Shown piece by piece: positions 18,124 to 26,240 of a stretch of DNA of 64,000 nucleotides. The translations under genes and the position numbers were made by a program. The notes under the pieces were generated by a model. The model saw nothing but the letters and a program-made list of their open reading frames with translations, was not told the DNA's origin and made no database searches. The stretch covers positions 1-64,000 of the forward strand of contig NZ_AAWS01000042.1 of NCBI RefSeq assembly GCF_000169175.1, read 5' to 3'. Source of the stretch: Microscilla marina ATCC 23134. Lineage in GTDB: Bacteria > Bacteroidota > Bacteroidia > Cytophagales > Microscillaceae. The first letter of the stretch is position 1, and each line of letters begins with the position of its first letter.

Positions 18124-19341
18124 ATGTTACTGAAAAATAAAAATATAGTCAAGCTGGTTTTGTTACTGGCGAGTAGCTTAACGGTGATGTCAGGAGCCAC
18201 TATTGCTCCTTCTTTGCCTAAAATGAGCGAAGTGTTTGCCAATACACCCCATGCAGACTTTTTGTCTAAGTTGGTACTTACTTTACCTGCCTTAATGATT
18301 GCCTTGGTATCGCCGCTGGTAGGAATTATGATTGATAAGTTTGGGCGACTTCAGTTGTTGTTCATAAGTTTGATAATTTATGCCTTGGGTGGTACCACTG
18401 GGTTGTACTTTAGCGATTTATACAGTATACTGGCAGGCAGGGCTTTGTTAGGTGTAGCAGTGGCAGGTGTGATGACCTCAGCAACTACGCTTATTGCCGA
18501 CTATTTGGAAGGAGAGGAGCGGAACCGGTTTATGGGCATACAAGGGGCATTTATGGCTTTTGGTGGAATGGTGTTTGTCGGAAGCGGTGGTGCCTTGGCA
18601 GATCTCAACTGGCGTTTTCCTTTTGCCTTGTATTTCTTTTCATTGGTGGTATTGCCACTTGCTTATACCTACCTGGTTGAACCTGTTAAAACTACGGATA
18701 AAAACATAGGGCAAATAAATAGTGGCCCAGCTGTCTATCCTAAGTTTTTGATAGGCTTTATTTACATCATTACCTTCTTAAGCATGTTGTTGTTTTATAT
18801 GATACCTGTGCAGCTTCCGTTTTTGCTCAAAAGCTTAAATATAGAAAAAAGCTCTTTGGTTGGACTTGCTATAGTGGTAAGTACAATGATGGGGGCCGTT
18901 ACTTCGGCTAGTTATCAACAACTGAAAAAAAGGTTAAGTTATATGCAAATCTACGCCATTGCTTTTGGATTGCTAGGCATTGGTTTTAGCCTGGTGAGTT
19001 TGGCACAAGGGTATGTTATCATATTAGTAGGAATGGTATTTAGTGGTTTGGGTATGGGACTCTTGATGCCCAACCCCAGCCTATGGTTAATGTCGTTGGC
19101 TCCGGCAAAAATCAGAGGACGTTTGATTGGTGGGCTTACAATGGCAGTATTTATAGGGCAGTTCTTTGCTCCTGTCATTAGCGAACCAATTGCCTTGAGG
19201 TGGTCATTATCTACAGCGTTTGGAGCTGGTGGATTACTTATGTTGACGTTAGCTGTGGGCTTTGTTTTGAGTAATCGAAACCTTATGAGCCGCGACAAAA
19301 AATGGAAACAACAGCTAAAAAAAGATGGAGTGGTATCTTGA
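18124..19341 (+). CDS. MFS family transporter, drug-exporter type
   Basis: This 405-residue membrane protein has twelve predicted helices. The MFS motif A loop between helices 2 and 3 reads GIMIDKFGRLQLL, and LAGRALLGVAVAGVMTSATTLIADYLEGEERNRFMG covers helix 4 and the following loop typical of DHA1 exporters. The second half contains GMVFSGLGMGLLMPNPSLWLMSLAPAKIRGRLIG. It is predicted to export a small molecule by proton antiport. The linked MarR regulator supports a role in efflux; the substrate is unknown. Confidence 0.85.
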   Translation: MLLKNKNIVKLVLLLASSLTVMSGATIAPSLPKMSEVFANTPHADFLSKLVLTLPALMIALVSPLVGIMIDKFGRLQLLFISLIIYALGGTTGLYFSDLYSILAGRALLGVAVAGVMTSATTLIADYLEGEERNRFMGIQGAFMAFGGMVFVGSGGALADLNWRFPFALYFFSLVVLPLAYTYLVEPVKTTDKNIGQINSGPAVYPKFLIGFIYIITFLSMLLFYMIPVQLPFLLKSLNIEKSSLVGLAIVVSTMMGAVTSASYQQLKKRLSYMQIYAIAFGLLGIGFSLVSLAQGYVIILVGMVFSGLGMGLLMPNPSLWLMSLAPAKIRGRLIGGLTMAVFIGQFFAPVISEPIALRWSLSTAFGAGGLLMLTLAVGFVLSNRNLMSRDKKWKQQLKKDGVVS

Positions 19342-19708
19342 AGCGATTTTTTAGAGGTGATTAGTTGATGTTAAGTAATGAGTTTTAAATAGTAACGTTT
19401 TGATAAACAGGTGATTAAGGTTTTATTATTTGAGAAATCGCTTGGTTTAACACTGATCGCTTTTGCTTGGTAATTCTGGTGAAGTTAATCAATATTTTGA
19501 CAGTGAGAATCTTGGTTATCTGACAAATCATTTGAATATTGGCATAACTTTCTGTTTCAGAATTAAGTTAAAGTAATAAAAGTATGATAATTAAAAATAC
19601 TCCGGCAAAGATTTTTTAGAATAGAAAAACTGAATAATAATTGAGAAATTTATAATACCATCTGCTTACAAGTATAATGACAATATTCAACAATAAAATA
19701 CCAACACT
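19342..19708. other. Intergenic region, nothing definite
   Basis: About 370 AT-rich bases between the MFS gene and the 99-residue protein. I see no clear hairpin, repeat or reading frame. Confidence 0.4.
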
Positions 19709-20008
19709 ATGAATCAATATATGATAGATATCGACCTGCCAGAAGAATTAGATGAAGACTTTATGGCTTTGGTTCCAGCACAACGCCTCAAGATTAATAA
19801 ACTGATGGGCAACCGTACCATTAGTAGCTATTCGTTGGCACTAGACCGTTCTAAACTTTGGGTAACCATTAATGCCAAGTCGGGCACCGAAGTAATGGAT
19901 GTTTTATCTACTTTCCCTCTTATCAAATATATGAAATTTCATATTCACGAATTGATGTTCCACCATGAAGCTTCTATGTTGGTGATTCCTCCATTCTCGC
20001 TTAACTAA
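19709..20008 (+). CDS. Small cytoplasmic protein, muconolactone-isomerase-like fold
   Basis: The 99-residue protein has the beta-alpha-beta pattern of ferredoxin-like dimeric proteins: MIDIDLPEELDEDFMALVPAQRLKINKLMGNRTISSYSLALDRSKLWVTINAKSGTEVMDVLSTFPLIKYMKFHIHELMFH. The order resembles muconolactone isomerase-like or YciI-like proteins (strand, helix, two strands, helix, strand). No catalytic residues can be assigned, so the function is unknown. It is a single-gene unit with a strong terminator behind it. Confidence 0.55.
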   Translation: MNQYMIDIDLPEELDEDFMALVPAQRLKINKLMGNRTISSYSLALDRSKLWVTINAKSGTEVMDVLSTFPLIKYMKFHIHELMFHHEASMLVIPPFSLN

Positions 20009-20129
20009 TACTTTATCCTCTTGAAATAAAATCAAGGGACTAAATTGGCTGAAAAAACCAAGGCTACAATGTATTAGGTATTCGTTCCTGAGGTACTGGT
20101 TGGCGTATCAAACAGATAACGATATAAAG

Positions 20130-20164
20130 ACGCTTACAAATCTTGCGTTGTAAGCGTTTTTTTT
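20130..20164 (+). terminator. Strong terminator
   Basis: A perfect 10-bp stem (ACGCTTACAA / TTGTAAGCGT) with an 8-base loop is followed by eight or more T. It ends the transcript of the 99-residue gene and lies just past the 3' end of the convergent cinA gene. Confidence 0.9.
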
Positions 20165-20195
20165 ATGGTGACTTTTGTCATCCAACTTAAACTTA

Positions 20196-21452
20196 TTATT
20201 GAATCAGCCCTTGTTGTTTTTTGCGTACCAAGTCAAGGATAACATTTGCGGTAATTTCAATATTGAGTTGCCTATCAGGTGTAAGCATAAGTTTTTTGCT
20301 ATAAGTACCATTTTCATCTGCGTAGGCAATCCAAACAGTGCCTACAGGCTTTTCTTCTGAGCCTCCACCTGGTCCAGCCACTCCACTGCTTGCCACCCCT
20401 ATATCGGTACCAAACCTTTCGCGTACATTTTCTGCCATTTCACGAATAGTTTGTTCGCTTACTGCACCATGTGCCTTTAGTGTTTCTTCTTTCACCCCTA
20501 ACCGACTCATTTTTATTTCGTTACTGTATGCTACAATGCCCCCTAACAGGTAGCGCGAACTACCAGGTATTTTGGTAAACAAATGGGCAAGAAAACCCCC
20601 TGTACAGCTTTCAGCAGTAGCAATGGTTTTACCCTTTTCTACCAATAGCTTGCCTAAGTTTTCTTCTAATGTATCGTTGTCATAACCATAAATGTACTTG
20701 TGAATCAAAGGCGTTACTTTAGCTTCTTCATCTGCTATTTGCTGCTTTATTGTAGCCTCATCTTGTCCTATTCCAGTCAGGCGCAGGCGTACATGCCCAT
20801 AATGAGGCAAATAAGCCAGTTTAATATTTTCGGGTAGGTTATCTTCCCAGTCCTTGATAATGTCGGCAAGCAACGACTCACCCTTGCCAAAAGTTTTGAT
20901 CATGCGGTGATGGATAATAGGAGTACTAAAAAAACTATGGATTCTAGGAATAACCTCTTCTATCATCAATACCTTCATCTCATGCGGAACCCCTGGCATC
21001 GATACAAACACGCTACCTTCGTGCTCGAACCACATACCAGGTGCTGTGCCCGAACGATTGGTAATATAAGTAGCATTGTCTGGAATGGCCGCCTGCTGGC
21101 GATTACTTTCTAATATAGGAATGTTTCGTTCTCTGAAAAGCTCTTCAATTTTTTGAAGTGCAGGTTCGTGAATGACCAGATTTGCTCCAAAGTATTTAGC
21201 CAGTGTTTTTTTTGTAATATCGTCTTTGGTAGGCCCTAAACCTCCTGTAATTAAAATTATACTGGCCCGTTGGCTGGCTTCTTTCAAAATGTCTAAAATC
21301 TGAGTTTCATCATCACCTACTGATGATTTTCTGATAGTTTTTACTCCTATTTTGTCCAACTCAGCACTTATCCATTGGGAGTTAGTGTCAGTAATTTGGC
21401 CATATAAAATCTCATCACCAATGGTAATGATTTCAGCAAAAGTTGTATTCAT
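20196..21452 (-). CDS. cinA: CinA-like protein / nicotinamide-nucleotide amidohydrolase
   Basis: This has 418 residues from the Met at 21452 (MNTTFAEIITIGDEILYGQITDTNS), a normal length for CinA; the longer frame to 21536 is not supported. The N-terminal MoeA/CinA-like domain (residues 1-170) has ITGGLGPTKDDITKKTLAKYFG and GTAPGMWFE. The C-terminal PncC domain (about 255-415) has TAESCTGGFLAHLFTKIPGSSRYLLGGIVAYSN with the nucleophile Ser in ESCTGG, and ASSGVAGPGGGSEEKPVGTVWIAY. The family deamidates NMN to nicotinate mononucleotide and cleaves ADP-ribose, recycling pyridine nucleotides in the cytosol. Confidence 0.95.
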   Translation of the reverse strand: MNTTFAEIITIGDEILYGQITDTNSQWISAELDKIGVKTIRKSSVGDDETQILDILKEASQRASIILITGGLGPTKDDITKKTLAKYFGANLVIHEPALQKIEELFRERNIPILESNRQQAAIPDNATYITNRSGTAPGMWFEHEGSVFVSMPGVPHEMKVLMIEEVIPRIHSFFSTPIIHHRMIKTFGKGESLLADIIKDWEDNLPENIKLAYLPHYGHVRLRLTGIGQDEATIKQQIADEEAKVTPLIHKYIYGYDNDTLEENLGKLLVEKGKTIATAESCTGGFLAHLFTKIPGSSRYLLGGIVAYSNEIKMSRLGVKEETLKAHGAVSEQTIREMAENVRERFGTDIGVASSGVAGPGGGSEEKPVGTVWIAYADENGTYSKKLMLTPDRQLNIEITANVILDLVRKKQQGLIQ

Positions 21453-21845
21453 AAGTTGTCGTTTTCTAAGGGAAATACAAGCGTGTAAAGGTTTGAGAAA
21501 ATCTGGTAAAACAAAGCTTGTAGTGATCAAAGGCAATAAATGTAAGTGTTTCTAAATAAAACTTGTGTAATATTTTTAATAAAAATACAGTATATTTTAC
21601 AGTTTTACTTGTTATTTTTATGGATATAAATAGAATGCTTCCAGTTTTCCTTCTTTTAGCTCATCCTCTTCCACAAACACCTTTACTTTTTCAATAGTAG
21701 GCAAACAGCCTTATAAACAATCCTTTTCTGTCTTCATTAACTTATCAGTTGTGTATCAGTATGCATTGAACAGGTAATGGTTAACCTGCCTGGAACCCTA
21801 GCTTCTAACTAATAAATTTATAACTAACTGAAAATAAGCGTACTG

Positions 21846-21853
21846 TAAATTTG
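21846..21853 (+). promoter_or_regulatory. -7 box (TAAATTTG) of the structured leader RNA
   Basis: TAAATTTG fits the TAnnTTTG consensus of Bacteroidota promoters. It ends five bases before the first paired base of the RNA structure at 21858, where a transcript should start. A clear -33 TTTG is not visible, so this is moderate evidence. Confidence 0.5.
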
Positions 21854-21857
21854 TTAG

Positions 21858-21968
21858 TTGCCTATGAACCGAATCTACAGCAGCTTGCTGTGATGAGCTC
21901 AACGCAGTTAAACAGGGTGCATCTAGCGCCTAGTCGCTAGAACCTTGTTGGGGCTTCTAAGTAGGCAA
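21858..21968 (+). ncRNA. Structured RNA element or 5' leader, undescribed
   Basis: Nested pairings can be drawn by eye. P1 is TTGCCTA (21858-21864) with TAGGCAA (21962-21968). A hairpin pairs ACAGCA with TGCTGT (21877-21891). GAGCTC (21895-21900) pairs with GGGCTT (21951-21956). AACAGGGT (21911-21918) pairs with ACCTTGTT (21942-21949). The apical CTAGCG/CGCTAG stem (21923-21940) has a 6-base loop. Several G-U pairs work only on the plus strand, so the RNA reads toward the gene at 22020, 51 bases on. The element is richer in G and C than its surroundings. No known riboswitch core is recognisable. It could be cis-acting or a small RNA. The rest of 21453-22019 is AT-rich and empty. Confidence 0.6.
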
Positions 21969-22019
21969 AGCCATCAGGTTTTGCAATAGTTACGAGCTTA
22001 AATTAAAACTATATACACA

Positions 22020-22442
22020 ATGAATTACGAAAGAACATATACTACCGATCACGGGCGTACTTATTTGAATATCCGTTATAATGCCATTGACGATTATTTG
22101 TTAATCAATTGGCTGGGGTATATAAGTCCTCAGTTTGTAATGGAAGGCTCTAATGCTATTATAGAAGCAGCAGTAGCCTGTAGTACTGGTAAGTTTTTAT
22201 CTGATAAAACCTCAGTACAAGGTACTTATAGAAAAACCAACGTTTGGTTGGAAGAAGACTGGTTTCCAAGAGCCATGGATGCAGGCTTAAAGTTTGGTGC
22301 TTCACTGTTGTCAGAAAACATATTTAGTCAGATGTCAAGCAAAGACTTAGAAGAAAGAGTGAAAGGGGGGAGGCTTACTTATAAAAACTTTAAAAGCATG
22401 AACGATGCAGTAAACTGGCTTAAAGATAAAAAGAGTATATAA
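22020..22442 (+). CDS. STAS/SpoIIAA-like small protein
   Basis: This 140-residue cytoplasmic protein has alternating strands and helices of the SpoIIAA/STAS type: YLNIRYNAIDDYLLINWLGYISPQFVMEGSNAIIEAAVACSTGKFLSDKTSVQGTYRKTNVWLEEDWFPRAMDAGLKFGASLLSENIFSQMSS...NFKSMNDAVNWLKDKKSI. The closing F-x-x-x-x-x-A-x-x-W-L is shared with the protein at 25456. Such stand-alone proteins are frequent in Cytophagales and have no proven role. The usual phosphorylatable Ser of anti-anti-sigma factors is not obvious. Translation follows the structured leader at 21858-21968. Confidence 0.6.
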   Translation: MNYERTYTTDHGRTYLNIRYNAIDDYLLINWLGYISPQFVMEGSNAIIEAAVACSTGKFLSDKTSVQGTYRKTNVWLEEDWFPRAMDAGLKFGASLLSENIFSQMSSKDLEERVKGGRLTYKNFKSMNDAVNWLKDKKSI

Positions 22443-22617
22443 ATGCCTTAAATATCAGGAGGGTTTGAGGTAAGTGTTCTACACTACCTCACTCAAGCTC
22501 CTCCACCTTCAAAAATATCCTACATATTTTTTTATATGACCTTTAATGAACACTTTTTACTCGAAAATTTATAGGTATAAGAGCTAAAGTGGAGACTGTT
22601 TTTAAGGCATAAAAAAA

Positions 22618-22640
22618 GCCTACAAACACTGTTTGCAGGC
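22618..22640 (-). terminator. Terminator of the 54-residue gene
   Basis: On the minus strand GCCTGCAAAC pairs with GTTTGTAGGC (one G-T pair) and is followed by TTTTTTT, just past the stop at 22667. Confidence 0.8.
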
Positions 22641-22666
22641 AATATCAAATGCAACCTTGATAGGTA

Positions 22667-22831
22667 TTACTCACCTTTAGGCTGATTTTTTTCGTAACGA
22701 CGCATTACCGTCTCAGCTTTTTTGATTTGAGCTAAGTGATAGCTTTTTTTAGCTACTTCTTTGCCACCTTTTTCTATGGTGACTTCACGGTCTTTATTCT
22801 TTAAGATTTTTTTAGCTATTCTCTTGTTCAT
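22667..22831 (-). CDS. Small basic protein, function unknown
   Basis: The 54-residue protein starts at the ATG at 22831 (MNKRIAKKILKNKDREVTIEKGG); the 76 codons upstream in the same frame are non-coding in character and overlap the nuoA promoter. It is very rich in Lys and Arg and mostly helical (KSYHLAQIKKAETVMRRYEKNQPKGE). It may bind nucleic acid or ribosomes, but that is only a guess from charge. It has its own terminator and is divergent from nuoA. Confidence 0.6.
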   Translation of the reverse strand: MNKRIAKKILKNKDREVTIEKGGKEVAKKSYHLAQIKKAETVMRRYEKNQPKGE

Positions 22832-23038
22832 GATGCTTTCAACACATTTAGGGGGATGTCCTCCAGAAAAAATTTTCAAAAAAAAGTATGCAAAAGTACA
22901 GAGTTTTACTGTAATGTCAAAGAATCGGGCAACTAACTTGTTTTTATATGAGACTAAAAAATGAAAACTAGTTTTTTTTATCAAATTTACTAACTTTGTC
23001 AAGCTACTAAACCTGATATTTTTATTAAATTTAAAACC

Positions 23039-23539
23039 ATGCAAAACCCTGAAATACAAGAATTTGGTATTATTCTCCTCTTCATTATAGGGGGTGTTGC
23101 ATTTGTATCAGTTACTTTTTTGATAAGTTACCTACTACGCCCTAAACGCCCCAACCCTGAGAAACTCACTACCTACGAGTGTGGCGAAGATGCTGTGGGC
23201 AATGTATGGGGGCATTTCAATATTCGTTTTTATTTGGTGGCCTTATTGTTTGTCTTGTTCGAGGTTGAGATTTTATTCCTGTTTCCCTGGGCAACAGTAT
23301 TTGGGCAAAAAGAACTTATTGAAGGTACCCAAGGTCAATGGGGATGGTTTGCGCTGATCGAGGTTATAATCTTTGTGGGCATTTTAGTACTAGGACTGGC
23401 GTATGCTTGGGCAAAAGGTTACCTTGACTGGGTACGCCCTGCACAAAAAAAATCGGATTATGTATCTAAGATTCCTGCCAGTGCTTATGACAGGGTAAAC
23501 CAGCAAATGTATAATAAGAGAGAAAGCGTACAGAGGTAG
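23039..23539 (+). CDS. nuoA: NADH-quinone oxidoreductase subunit A
   Basis: This 166-residue protein has three transmembrane helices (about 10-32, 62-86, 104-126). The conserved loop and second helix are present: [40 protein letters not shown], with Cys in ECG as in the ND3/NuoA family, and Glu in FEVE. The C-terminal tail of about 40 residues ([15 protein letters not shown]...) is longer than in many NuoA proteins. It belongs to the membrane arm of complex I near the quinone site. The other nuo genes do not follow: the next gene is a lytic transglycosylase. A TAACTTTG box lies at 22991-22998. Confidence 0.9.
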   Translation: MQNPEIQEFGIILLFIIGGVAFVSVTFLISYLLRPKRPNPEKLTTYECGEDAVGNVWGHFNIRFYLVALLFVLFEVEILFLFPWATVFGQKELIEGTQGQWGWFALIEVIIFVGILVLGLAYAWAKGYLDWVRPAQKKSDYVSKIPASAYDRVNQQMYNKRESVQR

Positions 23540-23824
23540 GGAAATGTGAAATATAAAATTAGTACAATTTTATATCGTAAATTTTATCATAAAAACCTTG
23601 CCTTGTGCGTTATAAAAGTACCAATCTAAAACTATGACCTTACCTGGTCAAATAATTAAAGGAACACTATATATTATACCATGAATATATTATTCAATGT
23701 ATTCATATTGATCAACACTGTCATACTATCTGCTATAACTTGAACTATTGATGGCAAACCCAAGTCAGGTATTATGAACCTAAATTATCTTAAAATAATT
23801 ATTAAAAATAAAGTTGTTAAATTT

Positions 23825-25141
23825 ATGCAATATTCTTTAAAAAAAGCAATCAAACAAGGTTGTTTAATAGTAGCACTGTGGGCAGGTGCGACAAATGTTT
23901 ACAGCCAAACCGAAAGAACTTCGTTTGATGGTAGCATATTTTCTGCCGGGCTGGAAAAGAAACTGTCGGCATATTTGGAAAAGAACAATGAAGCTACATC
24001 CGTAAAAAGTACTATTAAAAAGCCCAATAAAAACCTAGTGCCCCCCGTACTCGAAAATCAAGTAAAGGCACGCTTAGCAAAGGTGAAAAGTGCTATTGAA
24101 CTCACTTACAACAAAGATGTGTTGGGTTGGGTACATTTGTACACTATTCGCAAACGTAAGTACACTGAAGAAATACTCCGTCGTACCAGTTTTTACTTTC
24201 CAGTGTTCGAACAAGCCCTTAAGCGATACGGTATTCCTGAAGAGCTTAAGTATTTGCCCATTGTAGAGTCTGCTTTACGCCCCAACGCAAAATCTTTTGC
24301 CAATGCGGTTGGTCTGTGGCAGTTTATTCCCAGCACAGGTAGCAGCTATGGTTTGCGTCAAGACTGGCTGATAGATGAGCGAATGGATATTTATAAATCT
24401 ACTGATGCAGCTTGTCGTTATTTACAGGGAATGAATAAATACTTTAACGATTGGCAGCTTACTTTGGCAGCTTATAACTGTGGTCCAGGCAGGGTGATTC
24501 AGGCAGTAAAAAAAGCCAAAAAAGAAGCGGCACTCAAAGGTAAACCATTTAAAAAAGACTTTTGGAATATTTATAAGTACTTGCCCAAAGAAACCAGAGG
24601 CTATGTACCCGCTTTTATAGCAGCAAGCTATACTTTACATTATTACAAGAACCATAACCTTACCCTAAATAACCCTATACCTGCTATACCTTCTAATGTA
24701 GTAATAGTAAAGCAGTTTATAGATCTTAAAAAGTTTGCCAAGGCGCTTGAGGAACCTTATGAAAAAATTCATTTGTTGAATACCCACTTAAAACGCCAAG
24801 TACTTACACCCCATTGGAAAGGTTATCCGATACGTATTCCTTCTAATAAAAAGGAGTTTTATGAGAAAAATAAAACCAAAATATTAACGGCTGCCCGTCA
24901 GGTGAATAACCGAAATATGAATTACAGAGTGCGTAAGGTGAAGTACTTTCCAGATAGAAAGAAAATCAAACGTGACCGTCGTCTCAGGAGTTACCATGTG
25001 GTAAAAGCGGGTGATTCGCTGGAGCAAATAGCTAAGACGCACCAATTGAGTATTCCTGAAATACGTTTATGGAACTTAATGCCTTCAAACCAAGTGAGTG
25101 AAGGGCAAGTATTGTTATTGCTCAAACCCAGAAAAAAGTAA
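23825..25141 (+). CDS. mltD: Membrane-bound lytic murein transglycosylase D-like, LysM
   Basis: The protein has 438 residues from ATG 23825 (MQYSLKKAIKQGCLIVALWAG), which gives a proper signal peptide ending near VYSQ; a start at 23774 is possible. The SLT (lysozyme-like) domain covers about 125-290, with catalytic Glu148 in LPIVESALRPNAKSFANAVGLWQFIPSTG and AAYNCGPGRV. One LysM peptidoglycan-binding domain is at about 390-436 (YHVVKAGDSLEQIAKTHQLSIPEIRLWNLM). It cleaves the glycan strands of peptidoglycan to anhydromuropeptides in the periplasm. The 285 bases upstream are AT-rich and empty. Confidence 0.92.
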   Translation: MQYSLKKAIKQGCLIVALWAGATNVYSQTERTSFDGSIFSAGLEKKLSAYLEKNNEATSVKSTIKKPNKNLVPPVLENQVKARLAKVKSAIELTYNKDVLGWVHLYTIRKRKYTEEILRRTSFYFPVFEQALKRYGIPEELKYLPIVESALRPNAKSFANAVGLWQFIPSTGSSYGLRQDWLIDERMDIYKSTDAACRYLQGMNKYFNDWQLTLAAYNCGPGRVIQAVKKAKKEAALKGKPFKKDFWNIYKYLPKETRGYVPAFIAASYTLHYYKNHNLTLNNPIPAIPSNVVIVKQFIDLKKFAKALEEPYEKIHLLNTHLKRQVLTPHWKGYPIRIPSNKKEFYEKNKTKILTAARQVNNRNMNYRVRKVKYFPDRKKIKRDRRLRSYHVVKAGDSLEQIAKTHQLSIPEIRLWNLMPSNQVSEGQVLLLLKPRKK

Positions 25142-25228
25142 AAAAGAGTTTAGATTCTGAGGGTAATTGAAACACTGATTTTATCCGTTTGACTTAGATT
25201 ATATTTACGCTTATTTAATTTTTATTAC

Positions 25229-25264
25229 AATGCTACTTTTGTTATTAAGAGTAGCATTTTTTTT
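25229..25264 (+). terminator. Terminator of the mltD-like gene
   Basis: A perfect 9-bp stem (AATGCTACT / AGTAGCATT) with a 12-base loop leads into a run of T. It lies about 90 bases after the stop codon. The remaining part of the 314-base gap holds a TATTTTTG box at 25330-25337 that may be the -7 element of the next gene. Confidence 0.8.
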
Positions 25265-25455
25265 GTTAATGTTGAATTTTATGTATAATATCTTGTATTG
25301 TAAAAATAGTATACATTTTATTTTAGATAGAATTGATTGTATTTTTGCGAGAACAAGTGAGGTGATAAGGATTTATTGCGTCGTTGTTTTAAAGGTATAA
25401 ATTATTATTCTTCATATCAGACTAATCACTAAGGTTTTATTAAAGTCATCACATC

Positions 25456-25863
25456 ATGGAAGTAATATTGAATGAATCTTATGGCAGTGTACGCCTGGAT
25501 GCTCATAATAGGATTGTATATGTGTATTTCGTCGGGAGAATTTCCACTGATGAATATAAAAATATTTGGAATACACTGTTGAGCATTGCTACAGAAAAAA
25601 ATCTGCGTAAGGCGTTTATAGACCAGAGTAGGATAGAAAAAGCTAGTATTGAGGCACGTGCTTGGGTAGTTGCCAAGTGGTTTCCTAAAGCCAAGAAAAA
25701 CTTACCTGCTGACAATATCAATATCGGAGTACTTTCTTCTACAAGTTTTTTTGCTAAAATAGGAGGAGAGTACATTGCTACTGCGGTAAAAAATATGAGT
25801 AAGTTCAATATTAAGTTTTTTCCTACCGAGGCCGAAGGAACCAAGTGGTTGAACGGCTTGTAA
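25456..25863 (+). CDS. STAS/SpoIIAA-like small protein
   Basis: This 135-residue protein has the pattern VRLDAHNRIVYVYFVGRISTDEYKNIWNTLLSIATEKNLRKAFIDQSRIEKASIEARAWVVAKWFPKAKKNLPADNINIGVLSSTSFF...FFPTEAEGTKWLNGL. The strand-helix order (substrate-like first strands, helix, AFIDQSRIEK strand, long helix) is that of STAS/SpoIIAA-like proteins, and it shares the W-F-P and final F-x-x-x-x-x-x-x-W-L features with the protein at 22020. The role is unknown. It has its own promoter and a very strong terminator. Confidence 0.6.
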   Translation: MEVILNESYGSVRLDAHNRIVYVYFVGRISTDEYKNIWNTLLSIATEKNLRKAFIDQSRIEKASIEARAWVVAKWFPKAKKNLPADNINIGVLSSTSFFAKIGGEYIATAVKNMSKFNIKFFPTEAEGTKWLNGL

Positions 25864-25896
25864 AGCACCTATAGGATATTTTTTATAATATTGTCA

Positions 25897-25945
25897 AGCC
25901 AGTTTTTGTAAACCTGAAATCGTTTACAAAAACTGGCTTTTTTTG
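25897..25945 (+). terminator. Very strong terminator before the effector operon
   Basis: A perfect 17-bp stem (25897-25913 with 25922-25938) closes an 8-base loop and leads into a run of T. It insulates the effector operon from the gene at 25456. Confidence 0.92.
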
Positions 25946-25959
25946 TTAACATTCACTTT

Positions 25960-25988
25960 TTTGAGCGTTCAATTTGCTGTTATTTTTG
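25960..25988 (+). promoter_or_regulatory. Predicted promoter of the DUF4157/C15 effector operon
   Basis: TTTG (25960-25963) and TATTTTTG (25981-25988) are separated by 17 bases, an exact Bacteroidota -33/-7 pair. It lies about 68 bases upstream of the start of the interrupted first gene at 26057. Confidence 0.6.
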
Positions 25989-26056
25989 ACGCAAATTGTA
26001 TATTGCCTTATAGAAGTTATCTTGGTTTCATACCTCTACCCAAAGCTAGTAATACT

Positions 26057-26240
26057 ATGAGTAATATAACCAATATAGTAGAAGACATTGCCTGGCTGTC
26101 TCAAATATGGAGTTATCGTTGGGATTTTTTTGAATGTGTAAAACACAAAAATATAGACGATTTTTTTATCAGCCATCAGCCCAAAAAACAGCAAGTCTTT
26201 TTTTATCAACCAATATCTTTTTCTATCACCCACACCGATA
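26057..26240 (+). pseudogene. 5' part of effector-operon gene split by IS4-family element
   Basis: The first 61 codons of a gene (MSNITNIVEDIAWLSQIWSYRWDFFECV...FSITHTD) run up to the insertion at 26240/26241. Read-through into the IS gives only 34 foreign residues before a stop at 26344. Joining this part to base 27529 removes the element and one target copy and restores one open frame of 343 residues. The N-terminus is rich in aromatic residues and has no signal peptide. The family is unknown. See the 3' part at 27522. Confidence 0.8.

Noticed and set aside
21891-21920. Hammerhead-like TGATGAG in the structured RNA
   Set aside because: The GAAA core and the cleavage-site stem of a hammerhead are missing.
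22832-23059. Extension of the 54-residue gene
   Set aside because: It overlaps the nuoA start and promoter region and is Phe/Lys-rich non-coding DNA.
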